This document shows positions 10,162-19,806 of a stretch of 64,000 bases of DNA, in pieces; position 1 is the stretch's first letter, and every line of letters starts with the position of its first letter. The DNA lies in assembly GCA_002011075.2 (NCBI GenBank), contig MTMA02000006.1, positions 1,480,599-1,544,598 on the forward strand, given 5' to 3'. The translations under genes and the position numbers were made by a program. This DNA comes from Candidatus Scotarchaeum otlingeri. GTDB lineage: Archaea; Thermoproteota; Nitrososphaeria; Geothermarchaeales; JDFR-13. The notes below the pieces were generated by a model. That model was not told the DNA's origin. It saw only the letters and a list, made by a program, of their open reading frames with translations, and did not search any database.

Positions 10162-10490
10162 TGGTCGCCTATACCGGTCGCGGGATGTAGGTTCATCCCA
10201 CCATCTCTCGTTGACCCAGGGTCTACTCAGCTTTCCATACGCTATAGTTGTTAGGGATCTGGATCTATGGCGAAGCCAATTAAGTCTTTGGGTTCTATAG
10301 GTCTTTGAGCTTCTCGAGGGTCTCCGGGTTCAGATATTTCAATACTAAGAGGACGCTGATTCCGTGTGTTTATCAAGTCCCAGGTCTATGTGTATCTCCG
10401 TCGCTATCCTCGATGTGTAGCTAGGATTAACTATGCATATCTTTAGCCCGCTCCTCAACCCTATGTTGACACCGTAATAAAAAATATTTC
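10162..10490 (-). pseudogene. Decayed IS200/IS605-type OrfB/TnpB C-terminal remnant
   Basis: Reverse strand reads YYGVNIGLRSGLKICIVNPSYTSRIATEIHIDLGLDKHTESA then, after a frame change, LLVLKYLNPETLEKLKDL*; resembles archaeal TnpB C-termini. Confidence 0.5.
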
Positions 10491-10532
10491 AAATTTCTTC
10501 ATTAACATCAGGAAATGGAATTAGCTTCGTTT

Positions 10533-11258
10533 TTATCGGTAAATAATTTGTGGATAGAGTTTGTTTATTATTCTGTATATAGGGATTATTGCTAATGTTG
10601 CAAGAACAGCTATAACAAGTCTTTCAATAGGATATATGAAAGTTGTGGTTATCCATATTATTCTGAAGCCTTCCACCGTAGATATCATTGTGGGATAATA
10701 CATAGCCTGGAATAACGTTGCTCCTAGAAGTTGCCCCGTGATTGTGGATAATAAGGATGTAGCAAAGATTATTATGATATTTTCTCTTTCCTTGGGGCCT
10801 CTAAATCTATATAAGAATGTTATTGAAAAGGTATATAAGATAAAAGCTACTATATGAAACCACGTATTATAAGGGAAAAGCCAGATAGGCCCGACATTTG
10901 GATACAAAAAATAGGAGGCCCATAGAATAAGAAATACGGCCAAAACACCTTTTTTGTATCTTATGGATAACCCTGAAACAAAAGCAGAGATATATGCTGG
11001 AAGGAAATTTAATTGATAAAAAGGTGGGGTAATAGTGATACTTGACGATATAAATCCACCTATACCCACTGCCAAAGACCCTAGAACAGGTCCAAATAAA
11101 TAGCCATATAATATGGCTATAAACTGTGTAACCTGTATGGGTCTAGCGCTCTCCAGACCTATTATTGGAAAACCTATGGGATATAGACTTATCACAGCAT
11201 ATAGTGATGAAAATATGGAAAGTAGAGAGATATATAGAACCGGATGCTCCTTATACAC
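10533..11258 (-). CDS. ECF-type transporter S component / multi-TM membrane protein
   Basis: Multi-TM; ESARPIQVTQFIAILYGYLFGPVLGSLAVGIGGFISS. Confidence 0.55.
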   Translation of the reverse strand: MYKEHPVLYISLLSIFSSLYAVISLYPIGFPIIGLESARPIQVTQFIAILYGYLFGPVLGSLAVGIGGFISSSITITPPFYQLNFLPAYISAFVSGLSIRYKKGVLAVFLILWASYFLYPNVGPIWLFPYNTWFHIVAFILYTFSITFLYRFRGPKERENIIIIFATSLLSTITGQLLGATLFQAMYYPTMISTVEGFRIIWITTTFIYPIERLVIAVLATLAIIPIYRIINKLYPQIIYR

Positions 11259-11367
11259 CTCTGTTCACCAACCCATATGGTTCATCTATATTAGAATCAT
11301 TATTTAAGGTTATTCACCGCACATGCAAATAATTATACTATCCATTTTGGTTTAATACACCGATTGT

Positions 11368-11444
11368 TGGTGGACCGGGTGGGAGTTGAACCCACGACCT
11401 CCGCGATGCCAACGCGGCGCTCTACCAGCCTGAGCTACCGGCCC
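11368..11444 (-). tRNA. tRNA-Ala(GGC)
   Basis: GGGCCGGTAGCTCAGGCTGGTAGAGCGCCGCGTTGGCATCGCGGAGGTCGTGGGTTCAACTCCCACCCGGTCCACCA, full cloverleaf. Confidence 0.95.
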
Positions 11445-11471
11445 GTAAAATGTATCTATACTATTAAATAA

Positions 11472-12380
11472 TTATCTAATATTTAGTTTTTTTAGTTTAT
11501 CTAGTGTCTCTAACAGCTCACAGGTTTTACATATCTTACTTGAAGTGGGATATCCGCATTTGCTACATGCTTTGAGCTTAAGTTGACGGCCATATTCTAT
11601 CTTTAGTTTTTCACCTAGCCTTAGAATGTTAAAGGTTATCCCGGGATGCCTCCACTCCATATCACTTAGAAAATTCCTCACCTCACTCCTAAGAGCATAT
11701 CTTGCATAGGGACAAGGATTATCATAATAGTTTATTTTTCTTAAATAAGCATATAGAACGATTTCCTGTTCAATCAAATTATGTAAGGGATAAATTCTTG
11801 GGATAAAACCGTTATTTGGCTCCATCTGCATAATTAAATGTTTAATATTTCCTTGGAGTACGTTCAGTAATATAGTCTCAGAAATATCGCTGGCATTATG
11901 CCCTGTAAATATGACTTCTATCTTATTTTTCCTTCCAAGGATTTCTAATACACGTCTCCTGAATACACCGCAAAAAGTACATGGTAAGGGTGAATCGGCT
12001 ATTTCCATCACATCATCAATATTCACATATAAATATTCTTTCATAGCTCCAATGACATAAGGGATTTTTAAATCATCTAATAGTTGTTTTGCAAATTCTA
12101 TGGATTTATCTCTATATCCAGATATACCTTCATCGACTATAAGACCATAAATATGTGGTCCACCTGGCTTAACAAGATTATTAACTATATAAGCCATAAC
12201 TAAGCTATCCTTTCCTCCTGATACAGCTAACCCTATTCGCTTATATTTCCCTAGATATCTCGAAATGTTTTTTCGTACTTTTCCCTCTATTGACTTTATG
12301 AAATGTTTTTTACAGAGATTTTCACCTGAATACCTACGGCGATAGAAAACAGGTTTATCGCAGTAGCTACACATCATCAA
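11472..12380 (-). CDS. TtuA/Ncs6-family tRNA sulfurtransferase
   Basis: CSYCDKPVFYRR zinc motif, AVSGGKDSLV PP-loop, TGHNASD, CPYARYALRSEVRNFL, C-terminal CxxC pairs. Confidence 0.88.
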   Translation of the reverse strand: MMMCSYCDKPVFYRRRYSGENLCKKHFIKSIEGKVRKNISRYLGKYKRIGLAVSGGKDSLVMAYIVNNLVKPGGPHIYGLIVDEGISGYRDKSIEFAKQLLDDLKIPYVIGAMKEYLYVNIDDVMEIADSPLPCTFCGVFRRRVLEILGRKNKIEVIFTGHNASDISETILLNVLQGNIKHLIMQMEPNNGFIPRIYPLHNLIEQEIVLYAYLRKINYYDNPCPYARYALRSEVRNFLSDMEWRHPGITFNILRLGEKLKIEYGRQLKLKACSKCGYPTSSKICKTCELLETLDKLKKLNIR

Positions 12381-13564
12381 GTTATCAACCTCAGTAATAT
12401 ATGAGCAGACAAATTTAGTATTAATAATGTTAGTGAAATAGCTGTCAATGTAAGCATTATAACTTTTCTCTTACTTTTAACCACTCCAAAGTATTCTAAG
12501 AGGGAGTCCATAAAACCATATCCATCCAGCAAATAGATTGGTAACATATTAATTATACCTATATTAAGAGAAAGAAAGAATATCCAGAATAAGACCTCAT
12601 ACAATACTGAGGGGAGATAGAGAGGCAGCCCCTCGATTTTCGGCGGATAATAATTTGCAGGTATATATCCTAATATACCTCGCCCGGGTGAATCAGGATC
12701 TTCCCCCACAGTTATATTTACTGTATAAACCGCTCCATCGTCTAAATCGAGATATGTAACTAGTACAATATCACCTGGTGATAATGGAATCTGCCTAACA
12801 TCTTGAATATTTTTGATAGGTATACCATTTAATTTTAATAAAACATCTCCTTCAGATATCGATGATTGATTGGCCAATGCGCTACCTGGAAGAATATCTG
12901 TTATTATCACCCCTGAAGGCGGTCCATACAAAGGAGAAATCATCGCATTATATAGAAGGGGATTTAATACAGGGCCCATGAATAACAATGCGATTAGAAT
13001 ATTTACATATGACCCAGCTGCTAAGACCTTCATACGGAGACGTGGATCACTATTTCTAAATTTTTCTTCATCTGGCTCTACAAAGGCACCAGGTATAGCG
13101 AAAAGAACAAGAAAACCGACACTCTTGACATCTATATTTGTGAGATGAAGAGTGATCTTATGGCTAAGTTCATGAGGAAGAAACACAAGTATCAATCCAG
13201 GGATCATTTTTAATAATGTCGCACCAGTGACAGTCACACCGGGTATCAGTAGCTGGGCGGGTGGTCCACCCCCAGGCCTCTGAATAAAGTATACTAACAG
13301 GTTTTGGATTAGTAATACCTCTGCAGATACTAATAGTATGATGCCTGAGAGCACACCAATATTATAAAATAATGTGAGTTTCTTCCTATGTCTCTTTACG
13401 AAGTCCACAAATAAATCGTTAATTCGCCTACTCTTTAGCATGAGATAAACTGGACCTATTTCGATATTTTCTAACCTTTCATTTATACGCAGTATCTTAG
13501 CGAAGATATATGCTAATATCCATGCTTCAAAAAGCACCAGTATCCATGTATATTCTCCGTTCAT
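12377..13564 (-). CDS. Site-2-protease family (M50) zinc metalloprotease with PDZ
   Basis: LPHELSHKI (HExxH), PDZ-like GSALANQSSISEGDVLLKLNG, NMLPIYLLDGYGFMDSL. Confidence 0.88.
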   Translation of the reverse strand: MNGEYTWILVLFEAWILAYIFAKILRINERLENIEIGPVYLMLKSRRINDLFVDFVKRHRKKLTLFYNIGVLSGIILLVSAEVLLIQNLLVYFIQRPGGGPPAQLLIPGVTVTGATLLKMIPGLILVFLPHELSHKITLHLTNIDVKSVGFLVLFAIPGAFVEPDEEKFRNSDPRLRMKVLAAGSYVNILIALLFMGPVLNPLLYNAMISPLYGPPSGVIITDILPGSALANQSSISEGDVLLKLNGIPIKNIQDVRQIPLSPGDIVLVTYLDLDDGAVYTVNITVGEDPDSPGRGILGYIPANYYPPKIEGLPLYLPSVLYEVLFWIFFLSLNIGIINMLPIYLLDGYGFMDSLLEYFGVVKSKRKVIMLTLTAISLTLLILNLSAHILLRLIT

Positions 13565-13690
13565 TTTTGATCATCACTTTTTCGGTGTCCATCTAAAATT
13601 ACTAGATAAAATATAATTTAGCTTCTTTGTTAAATATTAGAATATAATAGCCATCAACGACATCGTTTATGGGTATTTAAATACTGATTC

Positions 13691-14035
13691 ATGTCCATGG
13701 TTGGTTGGGGACTTTACAATATGCCTCCACTGGAGACCATAGTTTATGATATTTCAAATCAGAGTCTTATTGAAGAGTATAAAGGAGCTATAGAATATAT
13801 GGCATCTCAATTTAGCGATATGTTTATATACTTTCTTAAATTGCTTATGGGGTCTCTTTGGATGATCTCCAGACCGCTCTATATTACGATATTCATGATA
13901 GGCCTAATTATGTATCTTTCTAGGTTTAATAGATGGGTAGGTAGGGACTTGATGATGGGAGGTGTAATTTTAGCATTAGTCACTGAATTCATATTTCCCG
14001 CTGTGATTGAATATCTAAATACCAATTATCCTTAG
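13691..14035 (+). CDS. Hypothetical small membrane protein
   Basis: 114 aa ORF with hydrophobic segments. Confidence 0.5.
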   Translation: MSMVGWGLYNMPPLETIVYDISNQSLIEEYKGAIEYMASQFSDMFIYFLKLLMGSLWMISRPLYITIFMIGLIMYLSRFNRWVGRDLMMGGVILALVTEFIFPAVIEYLNTNYP

Positions 14036-14206
14036 TATTTTTTTATCCCCATCCTAATTTACAACTTTATTCTATGTGTTCCATATTCTATCATCTCTAC
14101 ATAATTAGGTATCTGGATATAGAGAATTATTGTATAGCTAGACCTGGGACTAACAAGAAGTGGAGGGATGAACCATATTTGATAGGTATATATGAGACAT
14201 CTCAAA

Positions 14207-15214
14207 TTAGAGTAGTCCTATAATTCCTCCATATTTTTCAACTGTATATCCTAGTGGATTTGTCAGCGGGACGATGGAGACTGTTTTTCCTCGTCTAATC
14301 ATTTGAAAGTTATAATTGACAGCTTTTTCTATATTCTTAACCACATATCTTGTCGACATCATGAGGATGTTAATCTTTATTATCTGTGAATCAATATATT
14401 CATCTCCATATACCACTCTCTCGTTATATATTCCTCTATGAAGCCTATCCAGCATTACACGGTATTTTACCATCTTATTATCTTTAAATTGTCTCTTTAT
14501 TCTTTCTTTACCCAGTATCTGTATAAGTCCTTCTAGACCTCCAGCATCTACATCGATGATCATTATATCCTTCTTCAGCCTAAGACGCTTCTTGATATAG
14601 CTATATAAAGAGCCTGGAATACCTATTATGCAAGGAATTTTCCTTTCCTCTGCTATCGATATTCCTTTCTTTATGAAATCTGTCACCGCCTTGGGTTTGT
14701 CAACCGATGAGAGATAGAACTTGCCTCCCCCAAAATATGCATCCTCCAATATGTTTAATGTATCGCTTATGAGTGCTATAGTGCCAAAAGAATTGTTTAC
14801 CGATATTGCTAGAAAATCCATACTATCTGTAGGTTTTGCATAAGCTATAATCTCTAAGGCGGACTTATCTATCTCCATCCCAACGGGATTGTTCATCTTA
14901 ATATCTATACCCAATCTCTTCCCTAACACACCGCTTTCTATGGAAGCTTCTATAATCCTACCAGTAACTCTCAGTGCGTCAACCTTTTCACTTAGGAAAT
15001 ATTTTTCTGGTTTAAGTTTTATTTTAACCCTGACCCTTGAAAGCCTTTTTGTAGATGTAGATGTAACGGATTTAAATTGCCAATCCACTTCGGTTATGAA
15101 ATTAACTTTATCCAGAAATTTATCTAATAGATATAAAATGAGGAGGATATCAGACTCATCCTCGGGTGTAACCACATATGTATTTGGTGAATCGATGACT
15201 TCTTTTACCCTCAA
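14207..15214 (-). CDS. Divergent Pelota/Dom34-like mRNA surveillance protein
   Basis: Pelota-like N domain (EDESDILLILYLLDKFLDKVNFITEVDWQFKS...KVDALRVTGRIIEA), middle DVDAGGLEGLIQIL, C-terminal GYTVEKYGGIIGLL like eRF1 domain 3. Confidence 0.62.
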   Translation of the reverse strand: MRVKEVIDSPNTYVVTPEDESDILLILYLLDKFLDKVNFITEVDWQFKSVTSTSTKRLSRVRVKIKLKPEKYFLSEKVDALRVTGRIIEASIESGVLGKRLGIDIKMNNPVGMEIDKSALEIIAYAKPTDSMDFLAISVNNSFGTIALISDTLNILEDAYFGGGKFYLSSVDKPKAVTDFIKKGISIAEERKIPCIIGIPGSLYSYIKKRLRLKKDIMIIDVDAGGLEGLIQILGKERIKRQFKDNKMVKYRVMLDRLHRGIYNERVVYGDEYIDSQIIKINILMMSTRYVVKNIEKAVNYNFQMIRRGKTVSIVPLTNPLGYTVEKYGGIIGLL

Positions 15215-15215
15215 C

Positions 15216-16352
15216 CTAGTCTCCCGATTTTAATGGATATAAAATCATGTTTTCAGGTACCCTTGCAAGTTGCCTTATACGATTTCCGATTATAATATTC
15301 ACTCCCTTCTGCTCTGCTAGGTCAACGAGTCTTTGTGTAATTATGCCGTCCATTATAATAGTATCGATCTCTCCTTTATCAATGTCATTTAGAGTATCTA
15401 TTAGTTCACCCACACTTACTTTTTTAATTATTTCTTCTCCTTTGATCAATAAGGCCTCTAGTGTACCTACTATTTCATTAACATAATTTAGGTACGGCTT
15501 CAATTCTGGGCGTTCTATTTTAGCGGCTTCCTCAAAGGGCTTCAGATTCTTGAGCGCCTCGAATATTTCTTCGGGCTTTAAGTCCTCCACTTCCTTTCCT
15601 TCCGGGGCAAATGCCACGTAATCGATTCTCTTCACTATGTTTGCGAGTTTCTTTAAATTTAAGTATCCACTTCTATCGCCATCCAAGAAGGCTATAATTT
15701 TCTTTTTATTTTTCAATAACTCCTTTACGCGGTCAGGTATTTTTCCTCCACCGATACTAGCTACATTCTCTATGCCATACTTAACCAGATTTATTACGTC
15801 AGCTCTACCTTCAACCAGTATGATCTCATTAGATGACAATGCCTGGGGTCCTATTGTAATGCCGTTTAACTCTTTAACCTGCCTAGGCACCATGTGATTC
15901 TCCAGTTCTTTAAGGACATCTTCTACAGCAGGGATTTTTTCTATCTTCCAGCTCTCAAGTATCTTCTTCGCTCTAGACACTATGGCCTTCAATTTCTCCT
16001 CTCGAAAATCCTTTATACTCTTCAGTTTAATTGTTGACCTAAATGGACCTACTTGATCGACAGTTTCTATCATGGCTGCTATTAGAGAGGTTCCAACTAT
16101 ATCAAGGCTACTTGGAACCTTTATTATACCTGTTGTTCTTCTATCTCGGGACTTTATTTCAACTTCTATACGCCCTATTTTTCCTGTTTTGGCCATCTCT
16201 CTAAGGTCAAATGTAGGTCCGAATAAACCCTCTGTCTGTCCAAATACAGCTCCGATTATATCACTTCTCTCTACATTACCATCTATATCCATTGTAAATT
16301 CCAATATATATTTTGTATATCTAATTTCTGCACCTTCATTACTAATATTCAT
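15216..16352 (-). CDS. dnaG: Archaeal DnaG primase-like protein
   Basis: TOPRIM EIILVEGRADVINLVKYGIENVASIGGGK...IIAFLDGDRSGYLNLKKL. Confidence 0.92.
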   Translation of the reverse strand: MNISNEGAEIRYTKYILEFTMDIDGNVERSDIIGAVFGQTEGLFGPTFDLREMAKTGKIGRIEVEIKSRDRRTTGIIKVPSSLDIVGTSLIAAMIETVDQVGPFRSTIKLKSIKDFREEKLKAIVSRAKKILESWKIEKIPAVEDVLKELENHMVPRQVKELNGITIGPQALSSNEIILVEGRADVINLVKYGIENVASIGGGKIPDRVKELLKNKKKIIAFLDGDRSGYLNLKKLANIVKRIDYVAFAPEGKEVEDLKPEEIFEALKNLKPFEEAAKIERPELKPYLNYVNEIVGTLEALLIKGEEIIKKVSVGELIDTLNDIDKGEIDTIIMDGIITQRLVDLAEQKGVNIIIGNRIRQLARVPENMILYPLKSGD

Positions 16353-16406
16353 GAGTATTATACACCTCCTTTACCACATTTAATTACAAATCAACGTTAT
16401 AAATAC

Positions 16407-16820
16407 TTATCTGGAAAGACCGCTTATCTCCTTATATATTCGGCTTAACTTCGCATTAAGACCTTCGATAGTGTCACCGAAGTACTTAAATATCTCCCTA
16501 GACCTTTTTCTGTAATAGTCATCTACAAAAATACCATAGTTTTCCAGCTCTATACGTATACGTCTATTTAATTCCTTACCTTCAGCATCCCAATCTGTAA
16601 GTATAATGACTTTTTGGAAATCAGACTCAATTATATTATTATGAAATCCGGGATCATTATAACATATTATTGGGAGAGTCAAACCTAAGTTTTCTAATGC
16701 CGCCTTATCCCTTTTACCCTCTACTATTATAAAATACTTATTATCCTTAAGCCTATTGAGATCGTCTACTAATTTTCTGGTTCTCTCTATCAATTCAACG
16801 TAGTCTCTCTTCTTCAACAA
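16407..16820 (-). CDS. Small TOPRIM-domain protein
   Basis: KYFIIVEGKRDKAALENLGL...VIILTDWDAEGKELNRRI. Confidence 0.85.
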   Translation of the reverse strand: MLKKRDYVELIERTRKLVDDLNRLKDNKYFIIVEGKRDKAALENLGLTLPIICYNDPGFHNNIIESDFQKVIILTDWDAEGKELNRRIRIELENYGIFVDDYYRKRSREIFKYFGDTIEGLNAKLSRIYKEISGLSR

Positions 16821-17868
16821 TCTTTCTCATCTCATTCAATATTCCACTATGCTTGTCGAAATATCTTCGTATAGGATTCAATATATCGTTTAGATTATCA
16901 ATAATCGATAACTTTAGATCTAATGGATGAATAGAGCCATTCAGATAATCCGACTCTAGCACAGTTAATGTATTATAAACCTTTTCACCACTTTTGGTTT
17001 TAACTATAAACTGACCATCCGAATCACGGAGATAAGGGAATATAATATATCTAAGGAGATAGAACAGGGGATTTGTCACGACGTCTTTAGGTGGGCAGTA
17101 AGCCTTCATAATTTTTTTCTTGACAGCTTCTTCCTCGTCATGTATAGTAATTACTGTCTCGGGTCTGCTCTTGGACATCTTCGTATATATTTTTTCATCT
17201 TTGGCCCTAGGCACAGGTATATCCAGAGAAGGCAATAGAGGTACATGAATACTAACAGGCGACTTATATCCTAGCGGCTTAGCTACATCCCTAGCCAACA
17301 TATGGGCCTTCCTCTGGTCGATACCAGCGAAGACCACATCAAGTCCCATAGTAAATATATCTGCTACCTGCATTAACGGGTATATCAACCATGCAAACTC
17401 ATTTATTTCTTCTGATTCTTTACGGCCAATGATCGGTAGAGACCTTAATACACGTCTTAAACTTGCACTTTTACCTATTCTAATTACGAGCTCCCAATAA
17501 TGCTTATCTGAGACGATATCATCTGCCCATAGATATGTGACTTTATCTCTAGGCACACCGATAGCCGTAAATCCATGTTTAAAATATTCTCCGGCAAGCC
17601 TGATATTTTCCATCTTTCCCCCTAATTTGTTATTTATCCATGAATGCCAATCAGCCAAAAAGATTATGAAATCTAACCCGGCATTTACTGCATCAATAAT
17701 TTTTCTACCCGTTATAAGACCCATTCCGATATGGATGAAGCCTGAACACTCGTATCCCCAATATGCTTTGGGCCTGTCCTGTGACTCAAGAAGTTGCTTT
17801 AACTCATTTTTGGTAACGACCTCTATAGTATCCCTTACTATCAAATCCATCCTTTCATCTATGTTCAT
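16795..17868 (-). CDS. tyrS: Tyrosyl-tRNA synthetase (archaeal type)
   Basis: YECSGFIHIGMGL (HIGH), YTKMSKSRPE (KMSKS), FLADWHSWINNKLGG. Confidence 0.9.
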   Translation of the reverse strand: MNIDERMDLIVRDTIEVVTKNELKQLLESQDRPKAYWGYECSGFIHIGMGLITGRKIIDAVNAGLDFIIFLADWHSWINNKLGGKMENIRLAGEYFKHGFTAIGVPRDKVTYLWADDIVSDKHYWELVIRIGKSASLRRVLRSLPIIGRKESEEINEFAWLIYPLMQVADIFTMGLDVVFAGIDQRKAHMLARDVAKPLGYKSPVSIHVPLLPSLDIPVPRAKDEKIYTKMSKSRPETVITIHDEEEAVKKKIMKAYCPPKDVVTNPLFYLLRYIIFPYLRDSDGQFIVKTKSGEKVYNTLTVLESDYLNGSIHPLDLKLSIIDNLNDILNPIRRYFDKHSGILNEMRKIVEEERLR

Positions 17869-17987
17869 CTGTATACACCGATCGTTGCCCTAATAATTAT
17901 AGATAATATCAAAATAAATTACTTAAATTCATGTTCAAAAATCTATCAAAGCCCTCATATCGTTTGTAACCTTATATTTTTATTGTC

Positions 17988-18131
17988 GCCCGCGTCTAAC
18001 CCTTTGACCCTCACAGTGGGCGGAGCGCCCTCTCAGGCCAGGCTCTCACGCGGGCTCTGGGTACCCATCTATATTGTTCCATGCCTGGGTGACCAGCCAT
18101 CATCAGGTTCAGGCCGGTCCGTCTGACATGG
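17988..18131. ncRNA. Candidate structured ncRNA of unknown family, strand unresolved
   Basis: GC-rich island in AT-rich DNA; perfect 8-bp stem GCCCGCGT/ACGCGGGC (17988-17995/18048-18055) enclosing GGGCG-GAG-CGCCC (18018-18030); second hairpin GACCAGCC/GGCCGGTC (18091-18098/18112-18119, one A-C mismatch) inside CCATG/CATGG (18079-18083/18127-18131). Confidence 0.5.
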
Positions 18132-18159
18132 CGGGTAATCCCATATAGAATCATATTTA

Positions 18160-19806
18160 TTAGCCTATAAATCTTGATAAATTCAGTTCGAAACCTACTG
18201 CTGGTTGTTCTAGCCCAAAGTTTTCTAGTACAGCAGGATGTATCTCACCTATAAGACCTGCCTCCTTATTATCAATGAATATTGAACCGACACGGCCCCT
18301 TATAAAGCTAGGATGCTCTATGGCCCTAACTGATAGACTCACTTTTAGAGACTCAAATAAATTATCTAAAATAGACTTTATTTCAGAATATTTTGCTCTG
18401 CTATGGCTGATAACTACTGCTAAATGTATCTTGCTATCTATATCATAATCTTCAAATACATATCCAATTTCAAATAATCTTTGAGGATACGGCTCTTTCT
18501 TAGATATGTATAGGCACTTTAGTAGTTGAGGCAAGATCCATCTACGAAGAATCCTATGTTCCCTACTTTTGGGACTCTCAACCTCAATATACTTATCAAT
18601 TTTAATATTCATCTTGTCAAACTGCTCTTCTGGACTGGTCAAGATAAAGTTCATTACTTCAGTCATGCCGTGGCCAATCATCAATTCCGCTATACATTCA
18701 AGCACTTTTGATTTATTACTCATTTGCCCAACTGAATATCGATGTGGCAGAGAAGGCTCTATATTCCAAAATCCATACCCAATAGCAATTTCCTCAACTA
18801 TATCTATCAGGTGCAGTATATCTATCCTATAAGAAGGAATGTAAATTTTAGCCTTTCCACCTTCTTCCTTGACGGCGAATCTAGCCTTTTCTAAGGCTGT
18901 TCTTATAGAAGGCATATCGAGCTTTATGCCGAGCATTTTTTTAGCATAGCTTATTAACTCCTCTTTATCGATACTAATAATGCTAGGTGATAGATCAGGA
19001 GTTTCCATAACCCTATCTGGATATATAATCTTTAAGGAGTAGAGCTTTCCTTGATAATCTGCCAATGTGGTCATAAGTATATTTAGAACCTGGATGGCTC
19101 TATCCAAATCTGTAGCAGTAACATCAATAAATAAATTCTTTGTTGATTCTGTAACCCGGGTATACTCTGAATTTATAATTGGAGGAAAGGAAAGAACATT
19201 ACCATCTGCATCCACTAAAAGAGGGAACTTTTTAAAGCCCTCTACCAAGTCTTTATATTCTACTCCAGTTGGATGTTTACTTAGTATCTCGTTAATACTC
19301 ATTTCTGACTCCATATTAAGAGGAACAAATCTATAGGCTCCACCGACACCAAGGTATTTAACTGGAAACGAAATAACATCGAGGTTATGTATACCTATAG
19401 ACACCCGGCGCCTTTTACGGCCCAAGCCATTATGTAAATCCTCTTGAAGATTTATAATCTCTACGAGTGTCGCTTCATCCATATCTAAGCCTTTCACCAC
19501 CCCACCTACAATATATGGCCTTATATCTTTCACGGTAGAATCAACAGTTATCTCCGCATTGTAGGGCTTCACCAAATAGTTTATTATACCTGTTTCATAA
19601 CCATAGAGTCCCTTAAATGCTTTGATAATACCCCTGGGGGACCCCAAGTCCGGTCGATTAGGATTATATTCTATTTTTACATACTTATCCCCTACATCCT
19701 CTAGATCTACACCGATCCACGGGATTTTCTCAGCTAATTCATCGACAGATATTTCGATTCCTGACAACTTTCTAAATCTATCAATATCTAAGGTTAATAC
19801 AGGCAT
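18160..19806 (-). CDS. pheT: Phenylalanyl-tRNA synthetase beta subunit
   Basis: B3/B4 and B5 domain pattern (RYSVGQMSNKSKVLECIAELMIGHGMTEVMNFILTS), archaeal length. Confidence 0.93.
   Translation of the reverse strand: MPVLTLDIDRFRKLSGIEISVDELAEKIPWIGVDLEDVGDKYVKIEYNPNRPDLGSPRGIIKAFKGLYGYETGIINYLVKPYNAEITVDSTVKDIRPYIVGGVVKGLDMDEATLVEIINLQEDLHNGLGRKRRRVSIGIHNLDVISFPVKYLGVGGAYRFVPLNMESEMSINEILSKHPTGVEYKDLVEGFKKFPLLVDADGNVLSFPPIINSEYTRVTESTKNLFIDVTATDLDRAIQVLNILMTTLADYQGKLYSLKIIYPDRVMETPDLSPSIISIDKEELISYAKKMLGIKLDMPSIRTALEKARFAVKEEGGKAKIYIPSYRIDILHLIDIVEEIAIGYGFWNIEPSLPHRYSVGQMSNKSKVLECIAELMIGHGMTEVMNFILTSPEEQFDKMNIKIDKYIEVESPKSREHRILRRWILPQLLKCLYISKKEPYPQRLFEIGYVFEDYDIDSKIHLAVVISHSRAKYSEIKSILDNLFESLKVSLSVRAIEHPSFIRGRVGSIFIDNKEAGLIGEIHPAVLENFGLEQPAVGFELNLSRFIG

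Noticed and set aside
17988-18131. SRP RNA or RNase P RNA identity for the GC-rich region
   Set aside because: Too short for archaeal SRP RNA, lacks the GGAAG/AGCA S-domain motif and lacks the GAGGAAAGTCC-type RNase P core.
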